Shown in pieces: positions 1 through 7,113 of a stretch of DNA of 46,937 nucleotides (the stretch's first letter is position 1; each line of letters starts with the position of its first letter). The stretch covers positions 1 to 46,937 of the forward strand of contig CADEDE010000014.1 of NCBI GenBank assembly GCA_902825995.1, given 5' to 3'. The notes beneath the pieces are model-generated. The model made no database searches. It was given only the letters and a program-made list of their open reading frames with translations, and had not been told where the DNA came from. Source of the stretch: an uncultured Burkholderiales bacterium. GTDB lineage: Bacteria; Pseudomonadota; Gammaproteobacteria; Burkholderiales; Burkholderiaceae_C. The position numbers and the translations under genes are program-made.

Positions 1-55
1 GAGCACTGCCTTCACACGGCAGGGGTCGCAGGTTCGAACCCTGCACCGCCCACCA
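1..55 (+). tRNA. tRNA-Val (CAC), 3' part only
   Basis: The 5' part lies outside the window. The anticodon stem is 6-10 paired with 18-22, and its 7-base loop at 11-17 carries CAC at 13-15, which reads GUG valine codons. The T arm is 28-32/40-44 with a TTCGAAC loop. The 3' acceptor strand is 45-51, then discriminator A and an encoded CCA at 53-55. An integrase gene begins about 180 bp downstream, so this 3' end is probably the attachment site of the adjoining island (inference). Confidence 0.9.
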
Positions 56-86
56 GAACGGGCTCCGCAAGAGGCCGCATAAGACG

Positions 87-123
87 AAAAGCCCTAGAGA
101 ATCAACGCTCTAGGGCTTTTTTC
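87..123 (+). terminator. Rho-independent terminator after tRNA-Val
   Basis: A perfect 13-bp stem (87-99 with 108-120) encloses an 8-base loop and ends in a run of T to 122. It lies 31 bp after the tRNA CCA and should end the tRNA transcript before the integrase gene. Confidence 0.85.
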
Positions 124-167
124 ATGTCCGCATGGGAACGGACAGGGCCACTTGAATCTGCCCCCAC

Positions 168-220
168 TTGGGGGCAGGATTGGGGGCAACAGGGTTTTCC
201 GCCCAAATTGTTGCCCCCAA
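168..220. repeat. TTGGGGGCA repeats in the integrase leader
   Basis: The 9-mer TTGGGGGCA occurs at 168-177 and again at 180-188. An 11-base copy (180-190) is repeated in perfect inverted orientation at 210-220. The cluster sits between the tRNA and the integrase start at 233. Such placement fits arm-type integrase or excisionase binding sites, or an autoregulatory operator. This role is inferred from position only. Confidence 0.5.
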
Positions 221-232
221 CCGAGGTGCCCC

Positions 233-1519
233 ATGCCCACCGACAAGCTGACCGACGCCGCGATTCGCAAAGCCAAGCCGAGCGAGAAGCCACGCAAGCT
301 CGGCGATGGAGGGGGGCTGTACCTGGAACTGCAGCCCAGCGGCTCGCGCTGGTGGCGATTGAAGTATCGCCTTGGCGGCAAGGAGAAGCGCCTGTCCCTC
401 GGCGTCTATCCCGATGTGAGCCTGGCCGATGCGCGTGTCCGGCGCGAGGCTGCCCGAAGGCTGGTGGCCGCCGGCACTGATCCCAGCGACGAACGCAAGG
501 CCGACAAGGCCATGACCGACCGCAAGCACGAGAACAAGCGCCGCGCTGACGCTGGCCAGGCCTCCATCGGCAGCTTCGAACAGGTGGCGCGCGAGTGGCT
601 GGCCCAGGTTCACGGCCCTAAGGTCAGCGTGGGATACGCCAGGCGCAGCCGCATCCAGTTGGAAACCGATGTCTTCCCGTGGATCGGCAGCAAACCCATC
701 GCCAGCGTCACCGCGCCGATGGTGTTGGAGCTGCTGCGCAAGATCGAGGCGCGCGGCTCGCAGGACACGGCACACCGGGTCAAGCAGACCTGCGGGCTGG
801 TGTTCCGCTACGCCATCGCCACGGGCCACGCAGAGCGCGACCCAGTGCCCGACCTGCGCGAGGCGCTGGCGCACCCGATCAAGCGGCACTACGCCGCGAT
901 TGCCGACCCGCTCAAGCTGGGCGAGTTGCTGCGCGCGATCGAGAGCTACGGCGGTCATCCGGCAACACGGGCCGCGTTGAAGCTGGCCGCGCTGGTGTTC
1001 CAGCGGCCCGGCAACGTGCTGGCGATGCGCTGGGCCGACCTGGACCTCGACGCCGCCACCTGGACGATCCCGAGCGAGGACATGAAGCGCACCAGGCAAG
1101 CCAAGGCCACGGGCGCGGCGCATGTGGTGCCGCTGGCAGCCCAGGCCGTTGAGACGCTGCGCGCGTTGCAACCTTTGACCGGGGCCGGCCTGTACTGCTT
1201 TCCAAACCAACGCAGCAGAGGGCGCCCCATCAGCAATGTGACGATGAATGCGGCCATGCGGCGCATGGGCTTCGGCCCCGACGAGATGACGGCCCACGGC
1301 TTCCGCTCGACGGCGCGCACGATCATTGCGGAGCGCCTGCCCGCGATCGATCCCGAGTGGATCGAGGCCCAGTTGGCGCACGGCAAGGCCGGCCCGCTGG
1401 GCGCTGCCTACGACCGGGCGCAATACCTGGCGCAGCGGCGCGGCATGATGCAGACATGGGCCGACTACCTCGACACCCTGCGCGATGGTGCACAGGTGCT
1501 GCCGTTCAAGGTGGCGTGA
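233..1519 (+). CDS. P4-type tyrosine recombinase (island integrase)
   Basis: A site-specific recombinase of about 428 aa that would integrate and excise the element at the tRNA-Val 3' end. The N-terminal 90 residues form the DUF4102 arm-binding domain, starting with the typical LTDAAIRKAKP stretch. A core-binding domain follows, then the catalytic domain with RPGNVLAMRW (first Arg), H355-x-x-R358, a later His in AQLAHG and Tyr393 in AAYDRAQY. Length and motifs look intact. I chose ATG 233 over the upstream TTG at 152 because family homology begins at MPTDKLTD and the upstream frame runs through the repeat cluster. The gene sits directly beside a tRNA, as is usual for this family. Confidence 0.93.
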   Translation: MPTDKLTDAAIRKAKPSEKPRKLGDGGGLYLELQPSGSRWWRLKYRLGGKEKRLSLGVYPDVSLADARVRREAARRLVAAGTDPSDERKADKAMTDRKHENKRRADAGQASIGSFEQVAREWLAQVHGPKVSVGYARRSRIQLETDVFPWIGSKPIASVTAPMVLELLRKIEARGSQDTAHRVKQTCGLVFRYAIATGHAERDPVPDLREALAHPIKRHYAAIADPLKLGELLRAIESYGGHPATRAALKLAALVFQRPGNVLAMRWADLDLDAATWTIPSEDMKRTRQAKATGAAHVVPLAAQAVETLRALQPLTGAGLYCFPNQRSRGRPISNVTMNAAMRRMGFGPDEMTAHGFRSTARTIIAERLPAIDPEWIEAQLAHGKAGPLGAAYDRAQYLAQRRGMMQTWADYLDTLRDGAQVLPFKVA

Positions 1520-1577
1520 CCGGCCGCGACACGGGCGGCGCATACGGCCGGGTGTGGCCACATGCGGAGCCAAACAA

Positions 1578-1593
1578 TCACACTTTTGTGTGA
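1578..1593. promoter_or_regulatory. Perfect palindrome upstream of the mazEF-like pair
   Basis: TCACAC-TTTT-GTGTGA is a perfect 6-bp inverted repeat with a 4-base spacer, 41 bp before the antitoxin start. TGACAAT at 1591-1597 resembles a -10 element and overlaps it. MazE-type antitoxins usually repress their own promoter, so this is a likely operator. That role is inference. Confidence 0.5.
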
Positions 1594-1633
1594 CAATGGC
1601 GGCGTTCGATCCACCACTCCTGAGGACATCGCA

Positions 1634-1882
1634 ATGCACACCGCAACCCTCCGCGCCGTGGGCGGGTCCGTTTCCGTCACGCTGCCGCGCCAGATGCTGC
1701 GCACGCTGGGGCTGGCTGCCGGCGCATCGGTGGCAGTGACCCTTGAGGATGGGCGGCTGGTGCTTTCACCCGCGCGCCCCCGCTATGCGCTGGCCGAGTT
1801 GCTGGCCGGCATGAAGCCCGGCGACATGCCCACGGCCAAGGGCTGGAGCGATGCGCGGCCCGCTGGGCGGGAAGCCTGGTAA
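1634..1882 (+). CDS. AbrB/MazE-type antitoxin
   Basis: An 82-aa protein. Residues 1-45 have the swapped-hairpin AbrB/MazE pattern (VGGSVSVTLPRQMLRTLGL, then a VTLEDGRLVLSP strand). The C-terminal third is expected to be the disordered tail that threads into the toxin. ATG 1634 is preferred over a start at 1562, because the 1562 reading runs through the palindromic operator. The toxin gene begins 6 bp after the stop, so the two are probably translated from one message. It should neutralise the toxin and repress the promoter at 1578-1597. Confidence 0.85.
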   Translation: MHTATLRAVGGSVSVTLPRQMLRTLGLAAGASVAVTLEDGRLVLSPARPRYALAELLAGMKPGDMPTAKGWSDARPAGREAW

Positions 1883-1888
1883 GGCGCC

Positions 1889-2245
1889 ATGCCGACACGG
1901 CGCGCAAGCTACGTTCCGCGGCGCGGCGACATCATCCGCCTGGACTTCGACCCGAGCGCCGGGCATGAGCAGCAAGGCACCCGGCCGGCGCTGGTGCTGT
2001 CTCCCGAAGCCTTCAATCGTTTCGGCATGGCGCTGGCGTGCCCGATCACCCGCGGCGGCGCCTTTGCACGCGGGCAAGCCTGGGCGGTTGCGCTGTCCGG
2101 CGCTGGACTGGCAACCGATGGCGTTGCGCTGTGCAATCAAGTGCGCACGGTGGACTGGAAAGCGCGACGCGCGCAGTTCATCGAAGCCGTGCCGCCTGAA
2201 CTGATCGCCGACGTGCTGGCGCGAGTGGCAACACTGATCGAGTGA
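1889..2245 (+). CDS. MazF/PemK-family endoribonuclease toxin
   Basis: A 118-aa protein that matches the MazF/ChpB/PemK fold throughout. It has the N-terminal RGDIIRLDFDPSAGHEQQGTRP signature, a second strand (RPALVLSP), the CPITRG segment and a C-terminal QVRTVDW motif. Known members cleave mRNA and arrest growth unless bound by the antitoxin, here the gene 6 bp upstream. The length is normal and no key segment is missing, so it is probably active. In this context it may stabilise the island. Confidence 0.9.
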   Translation: MPTRRASYVPRRGDIIRLDFDPSAGHEQQGTRPALVLSPEAFNRFGMALACPITRGGAFARGQAWAVALSGAGLATDGVALCNQVRTVDWKARRAQFIEAVPPELIADVLARVATLIE

Positions 2246-2249
2246 GCGC

Positions 2250-2771
2250 ATGGGCAAGGCATTCGAGAGCGTCCGGCGCGGTTTGGCCGAGGCCATCGGC
2301 CACGCGAAGGGCAAGCAGGCAAGCGTGCGCACCATGCGCGCGCGAAGGTCGCTGTCAGCGCGAAACGATACGGCCGACTGCGCCATTGCCAACGCACTTC
2401 GCGAGAGAGCAGGCGAGTTGAAGCGGGGCGACGATACCTGCCAACGGGCCGCGCGCATCGTTGAGTGGGCAGCAACAGTTGATGGCAAGGCGTTACGCGA
2501 TTGGATGGTCGCTTTCAAAGATCAACAGACCGCCGCGCTGACGTGGGCACAGGTTGTCGACCAAGTGCAGTTCAGAGCCGGTTGGAAGCGGCAGCAATAT
2601 GAGGCTGCGCTGGACAGTGCGATTGCGCGGTGGGAATCCGAGGTGGTGTCGGACGGGGACGGTCACCCGGCAGAGATTGACGTTGTCGAGCACATCGACA
2701 TGCTGGCGTACTGGACAGCGAACGCAGAAATGCCGGCGCGTTGGGTGCGCCGACCAGAAATTGCTTTGTGA
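2250..2771 (+). CDS. Uncharacterised protein with a HigA-like N-terminus
   Basis: A 173-aa protein I do not recognise as a whole. The first 25 residues (MGKAFESVRRGLAEAIGHAKGK) resemble the start of HigA-type antitoxins, but the helix-turn-helix expected next is absent. The rest is charged and rich in Trp, Arg and Glu, with no membrane segment or signal peptide. It begins 4 bp after the mazF stop, so it belongs to the same transcript, and it ends 13 bp before a terminator hairpin. It may be a chimera of an antitoxin remnant and an unrelated domain, or a third member of the toxin-antitoxin operon. No function can be given. Confidence 0.6.
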   Translation: MGKAFESVRRGLAEAIGHAKGKQASVRTMRARRSLSARNDTADCAIANALRERAGELKRGDDTCQRAARIVEWAATVDGKALRDWMVAFKDQQTAALTWAQVVDQVQFRAGWKRQQYEAALDSAIARWESEVVSDGDGHPAEIDVVEHIDMLAYWTANAEMPARWVRRPEIAL

Positions 2772-2784
2772 ATCAACGAGATAT

Positions 2785-2806
2785 CGGCGCCCTCCGGCGC
2801 CGTTTT
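2785..2806 (+). terminator. Rho-independent terminator of the mazEF-like operon
   Basis: A 7-bp GC stem (CGGCGCC/GGCGCCG) with a 4-base loop is followed by TTTT at 2803-2806. It lies 13 bp after the stop at 2771. The group II intron remnant begins 4 bp after the T run, the insertion position typical of class C introns. Confidence 0.85.
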
Positions 2807-2810
2807 GCTT

Positions 2811-3356
2811 GTGCGCCCGGCACGGGCGCACTCTTGGAGGTGCAAGTCCTCCCGTGAGTTGATCACAGCGAACGAAGCGAAGCGCAACTGCATGAGGGCG
2901 ACCGAATGTGGGGAGGAAGCGTGGAGCGAAGCTGCGAGCCGATGAACAAGAACCGGATAGAAGGCGCTGCCAAGCAGGGCCAGCGGGCAAAGGACCGCGA
3001 AGCTCTCGTGATCAAGGCGAGGTGGCGTAGATCCGGCGGTTGTGCAACGAAGGAGTGCGTTCTTACCCGGGGAGATCTCGCCTCGCGCCTGAAAGGGCGA
3101 CGGCGCATGCCGGAGCGAGAAGTCAGCAGAGGTCGTAGTAGTCCGAGTCGGGGGCCGTTGAGGCAGGACCAAAAGGACGAAGGGCCGAACGAGAGTGAGT
3201 GACCGCGAAGACATGGGGATGTCAAAGGCCATGCGTCAGATGCCGGGGCAACCCGGGCGGGTGGGCGTAGCGCACGGTGAAGCCGGGCGGGAATCCATCA
3301 GTGACGAAGCCTGCGGCCCGCCCCATGAGCACCCGGGCACAGGGTCGGCAACGCTC
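2811..3356 (+). mobile_element. Group II intron remnant (5' domains), class C-like
   Basis: The segment starts with GTGCGCCCGGC, matching the GUGYG 5' end of bacterial group II introns, and folds at once into an 8-bp hairpin. Further conserved stretches follow: GGAGGTGCAAGTCCTCC (2836-2852), AGAACCGGATAGAAGG, CTTACCCGGGGAGATC, and the domain III-like GAGAAGTCAGCAGAGGTCGTAGTAG (about 3117-3141). The element stops at about 3356, just inside the maturase gene. Domains V and VI and nearly all of the reverse transcriptase are missing, so it cannot splice or move alone. Insertion directly after a terminator and the 5' sequence suggest class C. Class assignment is from memory of the family, not from a search. 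Confidence 0.8.
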
Positions 3357-3359
3357 TAG
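3213..3359 (+). pseudogene. N-terminal scrap of the group II intron maturase
   Basis: A 48-codon open frame begins ATGGGGATGTCA and reads MSKAMRQMPGQPG, then ends in an EHPGTGSATL-like segment before TAG at 3357. Intron-encoded proteins of this group often have such a leader before the reverse-transcriptase domain. Here the reading stops just before the first RT motif would begin. It is too short to have enzyme activity and marks the truncation point of the intron. Confidence 0.6.
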
Positions 3360-3422
3360 GCGACGATCAGCAGGCGCACGATCAAGCTCGACGACAGCAA
3401 GGTCACGCAAAACGATCTGCGC

Positions 3423-4583
3423 GTGGGCATGGTGGTGCGCGTCGATGGCTCGATCGACAACAGGCAGGCAGCGACGATCACGGTCGATGACGCCGTCAAG
3501 GGCCGCGTCGAGCAGGTGCTGGATGCGAGCCGCCTGGTCGTGATGGGCCAAACGGTGCTGATCGACAACCAGACGCGTGTGGCCAACGGCGCGCCGGCGA
3601 TCAATGACTACGTCGAAGTGCATGGCATGCCATCGGCCGACGGCGTGGTGACCGCCGGCTATATCGAGCGCAAGACGACGCCGGCCACGCCGCCGTTTGC
3701 CGTCAAGGGCTTCGTCAAGAACCACGACACCACGGCGCGGACCTTTGTCGTCGGCACTCTGACGGTCAACTACGGCAGCGCCACGGTCAACGACATGCCG
3801 GCCGGCTCGTGGAACGGCTTGATCATCGACGCCAAGGGCAGCGCCTGCGCCGGCCAACCGGTGTGCGGCACGCTCACCGCGAGCAAGGTCGAGCCCGGCG
3901 GCGCGCCGATCACCAGCATCGCCAAGGCCGAGGTCGAGGGCTTTGTCGCCAGCGGCACCGCAGCCAGCTTCGTGCTCGGCTCGCAGCGGGTGGTGACGAG
4001 CGCGAGCACGGTGTTCGAAGGTGGCTTGGCCGAAGACGTTGTCGTCGGCGTGAAGCTCGAAGCCGAAGGACCGATCAGCAACGGCGTGTTGAACGCGGTC
4101 AAGGTGTCGTTCCGCGACAACCTGCGCTTCGAGGCCGATGTCGCCAGCGTCAACGCCGGCGCCGGCACGCTCACGCTGGCCGGCTTGCCGGGCATCACGG
4201 TGCAGACCAATGCGCTGACCGAGTTCAAGGACGTGGCGTTTCTGGCGGGTTTGGCGTCGCCCAACCACCTGCGCATCAAGGCCCGGCCCGGCGCCAACGG
4301 CAGCATCCTGGCGCTCGAAGTCGAGCTGCGCTCGACGAGCAGCGATTCGCGTCTCATCCTGCAAGGCCCCGTCGGCTCGGTGACAGGCACGGCGAGCTTG
4401 ACCGTCCTGGGCGTCACGGTGGACACGACGACGATTGCCGACAGCGAGTTCAAGAACCTCGGCGACGCGCCGATCGGCCGCGCGGCTTTCTTCGCCGCCG
4501 CGACGCCGGGAATACTGGTCAAGGCGCGCGCCGACAGGCGCGGCGGCACGGCCGTGTGGGAGCAGATCGAACTGGAAGACTGA
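3423..4583 (+). CDS. DUF5666 repeat protein, 5'-truncated
   Basis: A 386-residue reading from GTG 3423. It consists of repeated beta-rich DUF5666 units, with recurring VRVDGSID, VEQVLDASRLVVMGQ, GFVKNHDTTARTFVVG and VEGFVASGTAASFVLG strands. Family members are normally exported and begin with a signal peptide or lipobox; none is present here. In-frame homology continues upstream of 3423 (IKLDDSKVTQNDLRVG) to the TAG at 3357, where the intron remnant abuts. The true N-terminus has therefore been lost, and GTG 3423 is only the first available start. The product is probably not exported and the gene is likely dead. The family's function is unknown. Confidence 0.75.
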   Translation: MGMVVRVDGSIDNRQAATITVDDAVKGRVEQVLDASRLVVMGQTVLIDNQTRVANGAPAINDYVEVHGMPSADGVVTAGYIERKTTPATPPFAVKGFVKNHDTTARTFVVGTLTVNYGSATVNDMPAGSWNGLIIDAKGSACAGQPVCGTLTASKVEPGGAPITSIAKAEVEGFVASGTAASFVLGSQRVVTSASTVFEGGLAEDVVVGVKLEAEGPISNGVLNAVKVSFRDNLRFEADVASVNAGAGTLTLAGLPGITVQTNALTEFKDVAFLAGLASPNHLRIKARPGANGSILALEVELRSTSSDSRLILQGPVGSVTGTASLTVLGVTVDTTTIADSEFKNLGDAPIGRAAFFAAATPGILVKARADRRGGTAVWEQIELED

Positions 4584-4801
4584 ACCGGCTGCGGTCGGTG
4601 CGGGTCCGGCTCCTGGTCGTTGAAGCACGGAAGCCGGCCGCCATGTCGATCGCCTTCGGCTCAGACCGCCAGCGACAGCGGTGCAAAGGGTTTGGGCGTG
4701 CTCTTGGACAGAGTGCACGAGCTAAGGGCGCCGATGGGTCGAAGAGATCCCGCCGTGACCGTCCGCTGTGAACACGCGGGAGCGCACAGATCACGGGCGC
4801 G

Positions 4802-5287
4802 TTACCGCCCGAACGGGAGATACAGGGTCCGCTTCGCGTCCAGGAAGGGCTTGAATCCGAAGTGCAGATAGAAGGCCGCGGATGCATCGTCCTTTGCATC
4901 GACGATCAGCGCGTACGCTGCGACTTGCTGTCGGGCCTTCAAACATCGGTCTACGGCGCAGCCGACCAGCAACTTGCCCAGTCCGTGGCCCTGCTGATCC
5001 GCTCGGCAGGCGAGCCGCCCCATGCGAAAGCAGGGCACCGGGGAGCGCGGCAGCTTCTTGCGCTCGACTTCGGCGAGCCTCTCGGCATCGACTTCGGCCG
5101 CGCTCAGGGTGTAGTAGCCGAGGATGCGTTCCGGCTGCGCGGAGTCGGTCAGCACGAAAATCGAACTGATGCCGCGGCGACGGTGTTGTTCGGCAAAGCG
5201 CTGTATGTGCTCGTCCAGCGCCGGAACGCCGCACTCGAATCCTCGCCGATCGTGGAGTGCGGGGTCGAGCGGCGAATCGTCAAGCAC
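4802..5287 (-). CDS. GNAT acetyltransferase toxin (TacT-like)
   Basis: A 161-aa GNAT-fold acetyltransferase. It has the family's early GFECGVPALDEHIQRFAEQ segment, a GYYTLSAAEV strand, the acetyl-CoA-binding loop QQGHGLGKLLVG and the C-terminal FYLHFGFKPF. TacT-type toxins acetylate aminoacyl-tRNA and stop translation. The start is GTG at 5287, overlapping the end of the antitoxin gene by 8 bp, so translation is coupled. It converges on the DUF5666 gene across 218 bp (4584-4801) in which I see no gene. Confidence 0.87.
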   Translation of the reverse strand: MLDDSPLDPALHDRRGFECGVPALDEHIQRFAEQHRRRGISSIFVLTDSAQPERILGYYTLSAAEVDAERLAEVERKKLPRSPVPCFRMGRLACRADQQGHGLGKLLVGCAVDRCLKARQQVAAYALIVDAKDDASAAFYLHFGFKPFLDAKRTLYLPFGR

Positions 5288-5552
5288 GCCGTACCTTGCG
5301 GCGTGCTTGGGTCAGCGCCTGCTTGAGGGCCGGGTTCGGTGCGAACGCCGAGTCCAGCGCACGGGCAAATGCCGTGAAGTCGCGGCCGGTCAAAGTGAGC
5401 CGCGTTTCACGTTCGAGCAACACCTGCGCTTTCTCCTTGGCTGCCGCGCGAACAAAGCCTGCCATTGTCGTGCCCATCAAGGCAGCGGCTTTGGCGACGA
5501 CGGCCTTCTCGTCGGCATTCATCTTGAGATCGAAGCGTTCAGCAGTGGTCAT
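5280..5552 (-). CDS. DUF1778 antitoxin (TacA-like)
   Basis: A 90-aa protein of the DUF1778/TacA family. It has an N-terminal ribbon-helix-helix (ERFDLKMNADEKAVVAKAAALMG) followed by a helical FVRAAAKEKAQVLLER segment. The C-terminal tail, with FAPNPALKQAL, should block the toxin's active site. It lies first in the pair, with an 8-bp overlap into the toxin gene. Ribbon-helix-helix antitoxins repress their own promoter, and a TACGG-N7-CCGTA palindrome stands 19 bp upstream. Confidence 0.87.
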   Translation of the reverse strand: MTTAERFDLKMNADEKAVVAKAAALMGTTMAGFVRAAAKEKAQVLLERETRLTLTGRDFTAFARALDSAFAPNPALKQALTQARRKVRRA

Positions 5553-5571
5553 GTCAGGCTCCAGGTGGAAT

Positions 5572-5588
5572 TACGGCATTTTACCGTA
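5572..5588. promoter_or_regulatory. Palindromic operator candidate of the DUF1778/GNAT pair
   Basis: TACGG-N7-CCGTA lies 19 bp upstream of the antitoxin ATG on the minus strand. Position and symmetry fit a ribbon-helix-helix binding site for autoregulation. No clear -35/-10 pair was identified. Confidence 0.45.
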
Positions 5589-5603
5589 CCGGGGCCTTGA
5601 TCG

Positions 5604-5830
5604 CTACAGCGCCAGCGTGGCCAGCGCTGGCGCCGCGTGTTCCGCTCTCAGGTGCCCGTAGTGCCGCTCGATCATCGCCACGCTGGTGCCGCTGAGCAGC
5701 GCAACGGTCAGCAGGTCGAGGCCGCCGGTGACGAGGTCGGTGATGACCGAGTGGCGCATCGCGTAGCACGTCGTATCGGCGGGCAGCTTGGCTGCCCGGG
5801 CGGCGTCCTTGATCTCATCGACACACTCGC
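5604..5830 (-). pseudogene. C-terminal remnant of a second tyrosine recombinase
   Basis: About 70 residues of the catalytic end of an integrase survive. They include a box-II-like MRHSVITDLVTGGLDLLTVALLSG stretch and the nucleophile region IERHYGHL. The reading upstream of about 5830 shows no recombinase homology, and no start codon with family context is present, so the catalytic Arg I and the N-terminal domains are gone. It differs from the intact integrase at 233-1519. It marks an older integration event and may sit near the former right edge of the accessory region. Confidence 0.7.
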
Positions 5831-6009
5831 AAGGGGAAGTCCATGTCCATTGTCCACGTTGGAATCGATCACGCCAAGAATACTCGCGCGCTCTTTCCGG
5901 CACGTCGAGAAACCCCGGCCCGCCATGCCCGAGCTTGCAGAAAACCCGCTTGGCGACGAATCTACAGTCACGCATTCGCCGATCCAGCACACGACAAGGG
6001 CCCGCCAGC

Positions 6010-7113
6010 ATGCAATTCACCCCCTGGGACAACCCGATGGGCAGCGACGGCTTCGAGTTCATCGAGTACGCGGCGCCGGACCCGGCGGCGATGGGCGCCT
6101 TGTTCGCGCGCATGGGCTTCAGGCCGATCGCGCGCCACCGGCACAAGAACGTGGTGCTGTACCGTCAGGGCGAGATCAATTTCATCGTCAATGCCGAGCC
6201 CGATTCGTTTGCGCAGCGCTTCGCGCGCCTGCACGGGCCCAGCATTTGCGCCATTGCGTTCCGGGTGCACGACGCGCGCGCCGCCTACGCGCGCGCGATC
6301 TCGCTCGGCGCCTGGGGTTATGCCGGCACCGCGGGGCCGGGCGAGCTGAACATCCCGGCCATCAAGGGCATCGGCGACAGCGTGATCTATTTCGTCGATC
6401 GCTGGCGCGGCAAGGGCGGCAAGCAACTCGGCGATATCGGCAACATCGGCTTCTTCGATGTCGATTTCGAGCCGCTGCCGGGTGTCGGTGTCGAACAGAT
6501 CAACCCGCGCGGCCACGGCCTGACCATCATCGACCACCTGACGCACAACGTGCACCGTGGCCGCATCGCCGAATGGGCCGACTTCTACGTGCGCCTGTTC
6601 AACTTCCGCGAAATCCGCTACTTCGACATCGAGGGCCAGGTCACCGGCGTCAAGAGCAAGGCCATGACCAGCCCCTGCGGCAAGATCCGCATCCCGATCA
6701 ACGAAGAGGGCAAGGAAAAGGCCGGCCAGATCCAGGAGTACCTGGACAAATACCACGGAGAGGGCATCCAGCACATCGCGCTCGGCTCGGGCGACTTGCC
6801 GCAGACCGTGGATGCGATGCGCGCCTGCGGCGTCAAGCTGCTCGACACCATCGACACTTACTATGATCTGGTGGACAAGCGCATTCCGGGCCACGGCGAG
6901 AACCTCGCCGAACTCCGAGAGCGCAAGATCCTGATCGATGGCAAGGCTGGCGAGCTGCTGTTGCAGATCTTCAGCGAAAACCAGCTCGGGCCGATTTTCT
7001 TCGAGTTCATCCAGAGGAAGGGCGACCAGGGTTTCGGCGAAGGCAACTTCAAGGCCCTGTTCGAAAGCATCGAGCTGGATCAGATGCGCCGCGGCGTGCT
7101 GGGCAAGACATGA
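6010..7113 (+). CDS. hpd: 4-hydroxyphenylpyruvate dioxygenase
   Basis: Converts 4-hydroxyphenylpyruvate and O2 to homogentisate in tyrosine catabolism; a non-haem Fe(II) enzyme of the cytoplasm. At 367 aa it has normal length, with two vicinal-oxygen-chelate domains. The iron ligands are visible as His176 (DHLTHNV), His255 (QHIAL) and Glu332 (FFEF). The C-terminal GFGEGNFKALFESIE is the family's signature helix. I chose ATG 6010 because homology begins at the FTPWDNPMGSDGFEF segment. Its stop overlaps the phhA start by 4 bp (ATGA), so the two genes form one operon. The promoter region upstream borders the integrase remnant. Confidence 0.96.
   Translation: MQFTPWDNPMGSDGFEFIEYAAPDPAAMGALFARMGFRPIARHRHKNVVLYRQGEINFIVNAEPDSFAQRFARLHGPSICAIAFRVHDARAAYARAISLGAWGYAGTAGPGELNIPAIKGIGDSVIYFVDRWRGKGGKQLGDIGNIGFFDVDFEPLPGVGVEQINPRGHGLTIIDHLTHNVHRGRIAEWADFYVRLFNFREIRYFDIEGQVTGVKSKAMTSPCGKIRIPINEEGKEKAGQIQEYLDKYHGEGIQHIALGSGDLPQTVDAMRACGVKLLDTIDTYYDLVDKRIPGHGENLAELRERKILIDGKAGELLLQIFSENQLGPIFFEFIQRKGDQGFGEGNFKALFESIELDQMRRGVLGKT

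Noticed and set aside
122-1639. A 505-codon open frame on the minus strand opposite the integrase
   Set aside because: Its sequence is Arg/Ala/His-rich with no family features, and the plus-strand integrase has full catalytic motifs. It is a high-GC shadow.
3222-4718. A 498-codon minus-strand frame opposite the DUF5666 gene
   Set aside because: Composition is that of a reverse-frame shadow, and the plus strand shows repeated DUF5666 strands.
5843-5900. A plus-strand start reading VHVGIDHAKN, like the start of IS110-type transposases
   Set aside because: Similarity lasts about ten residues and nothing further matches; no DEDD or serine motif follows. Too little to call an insertion sequence.
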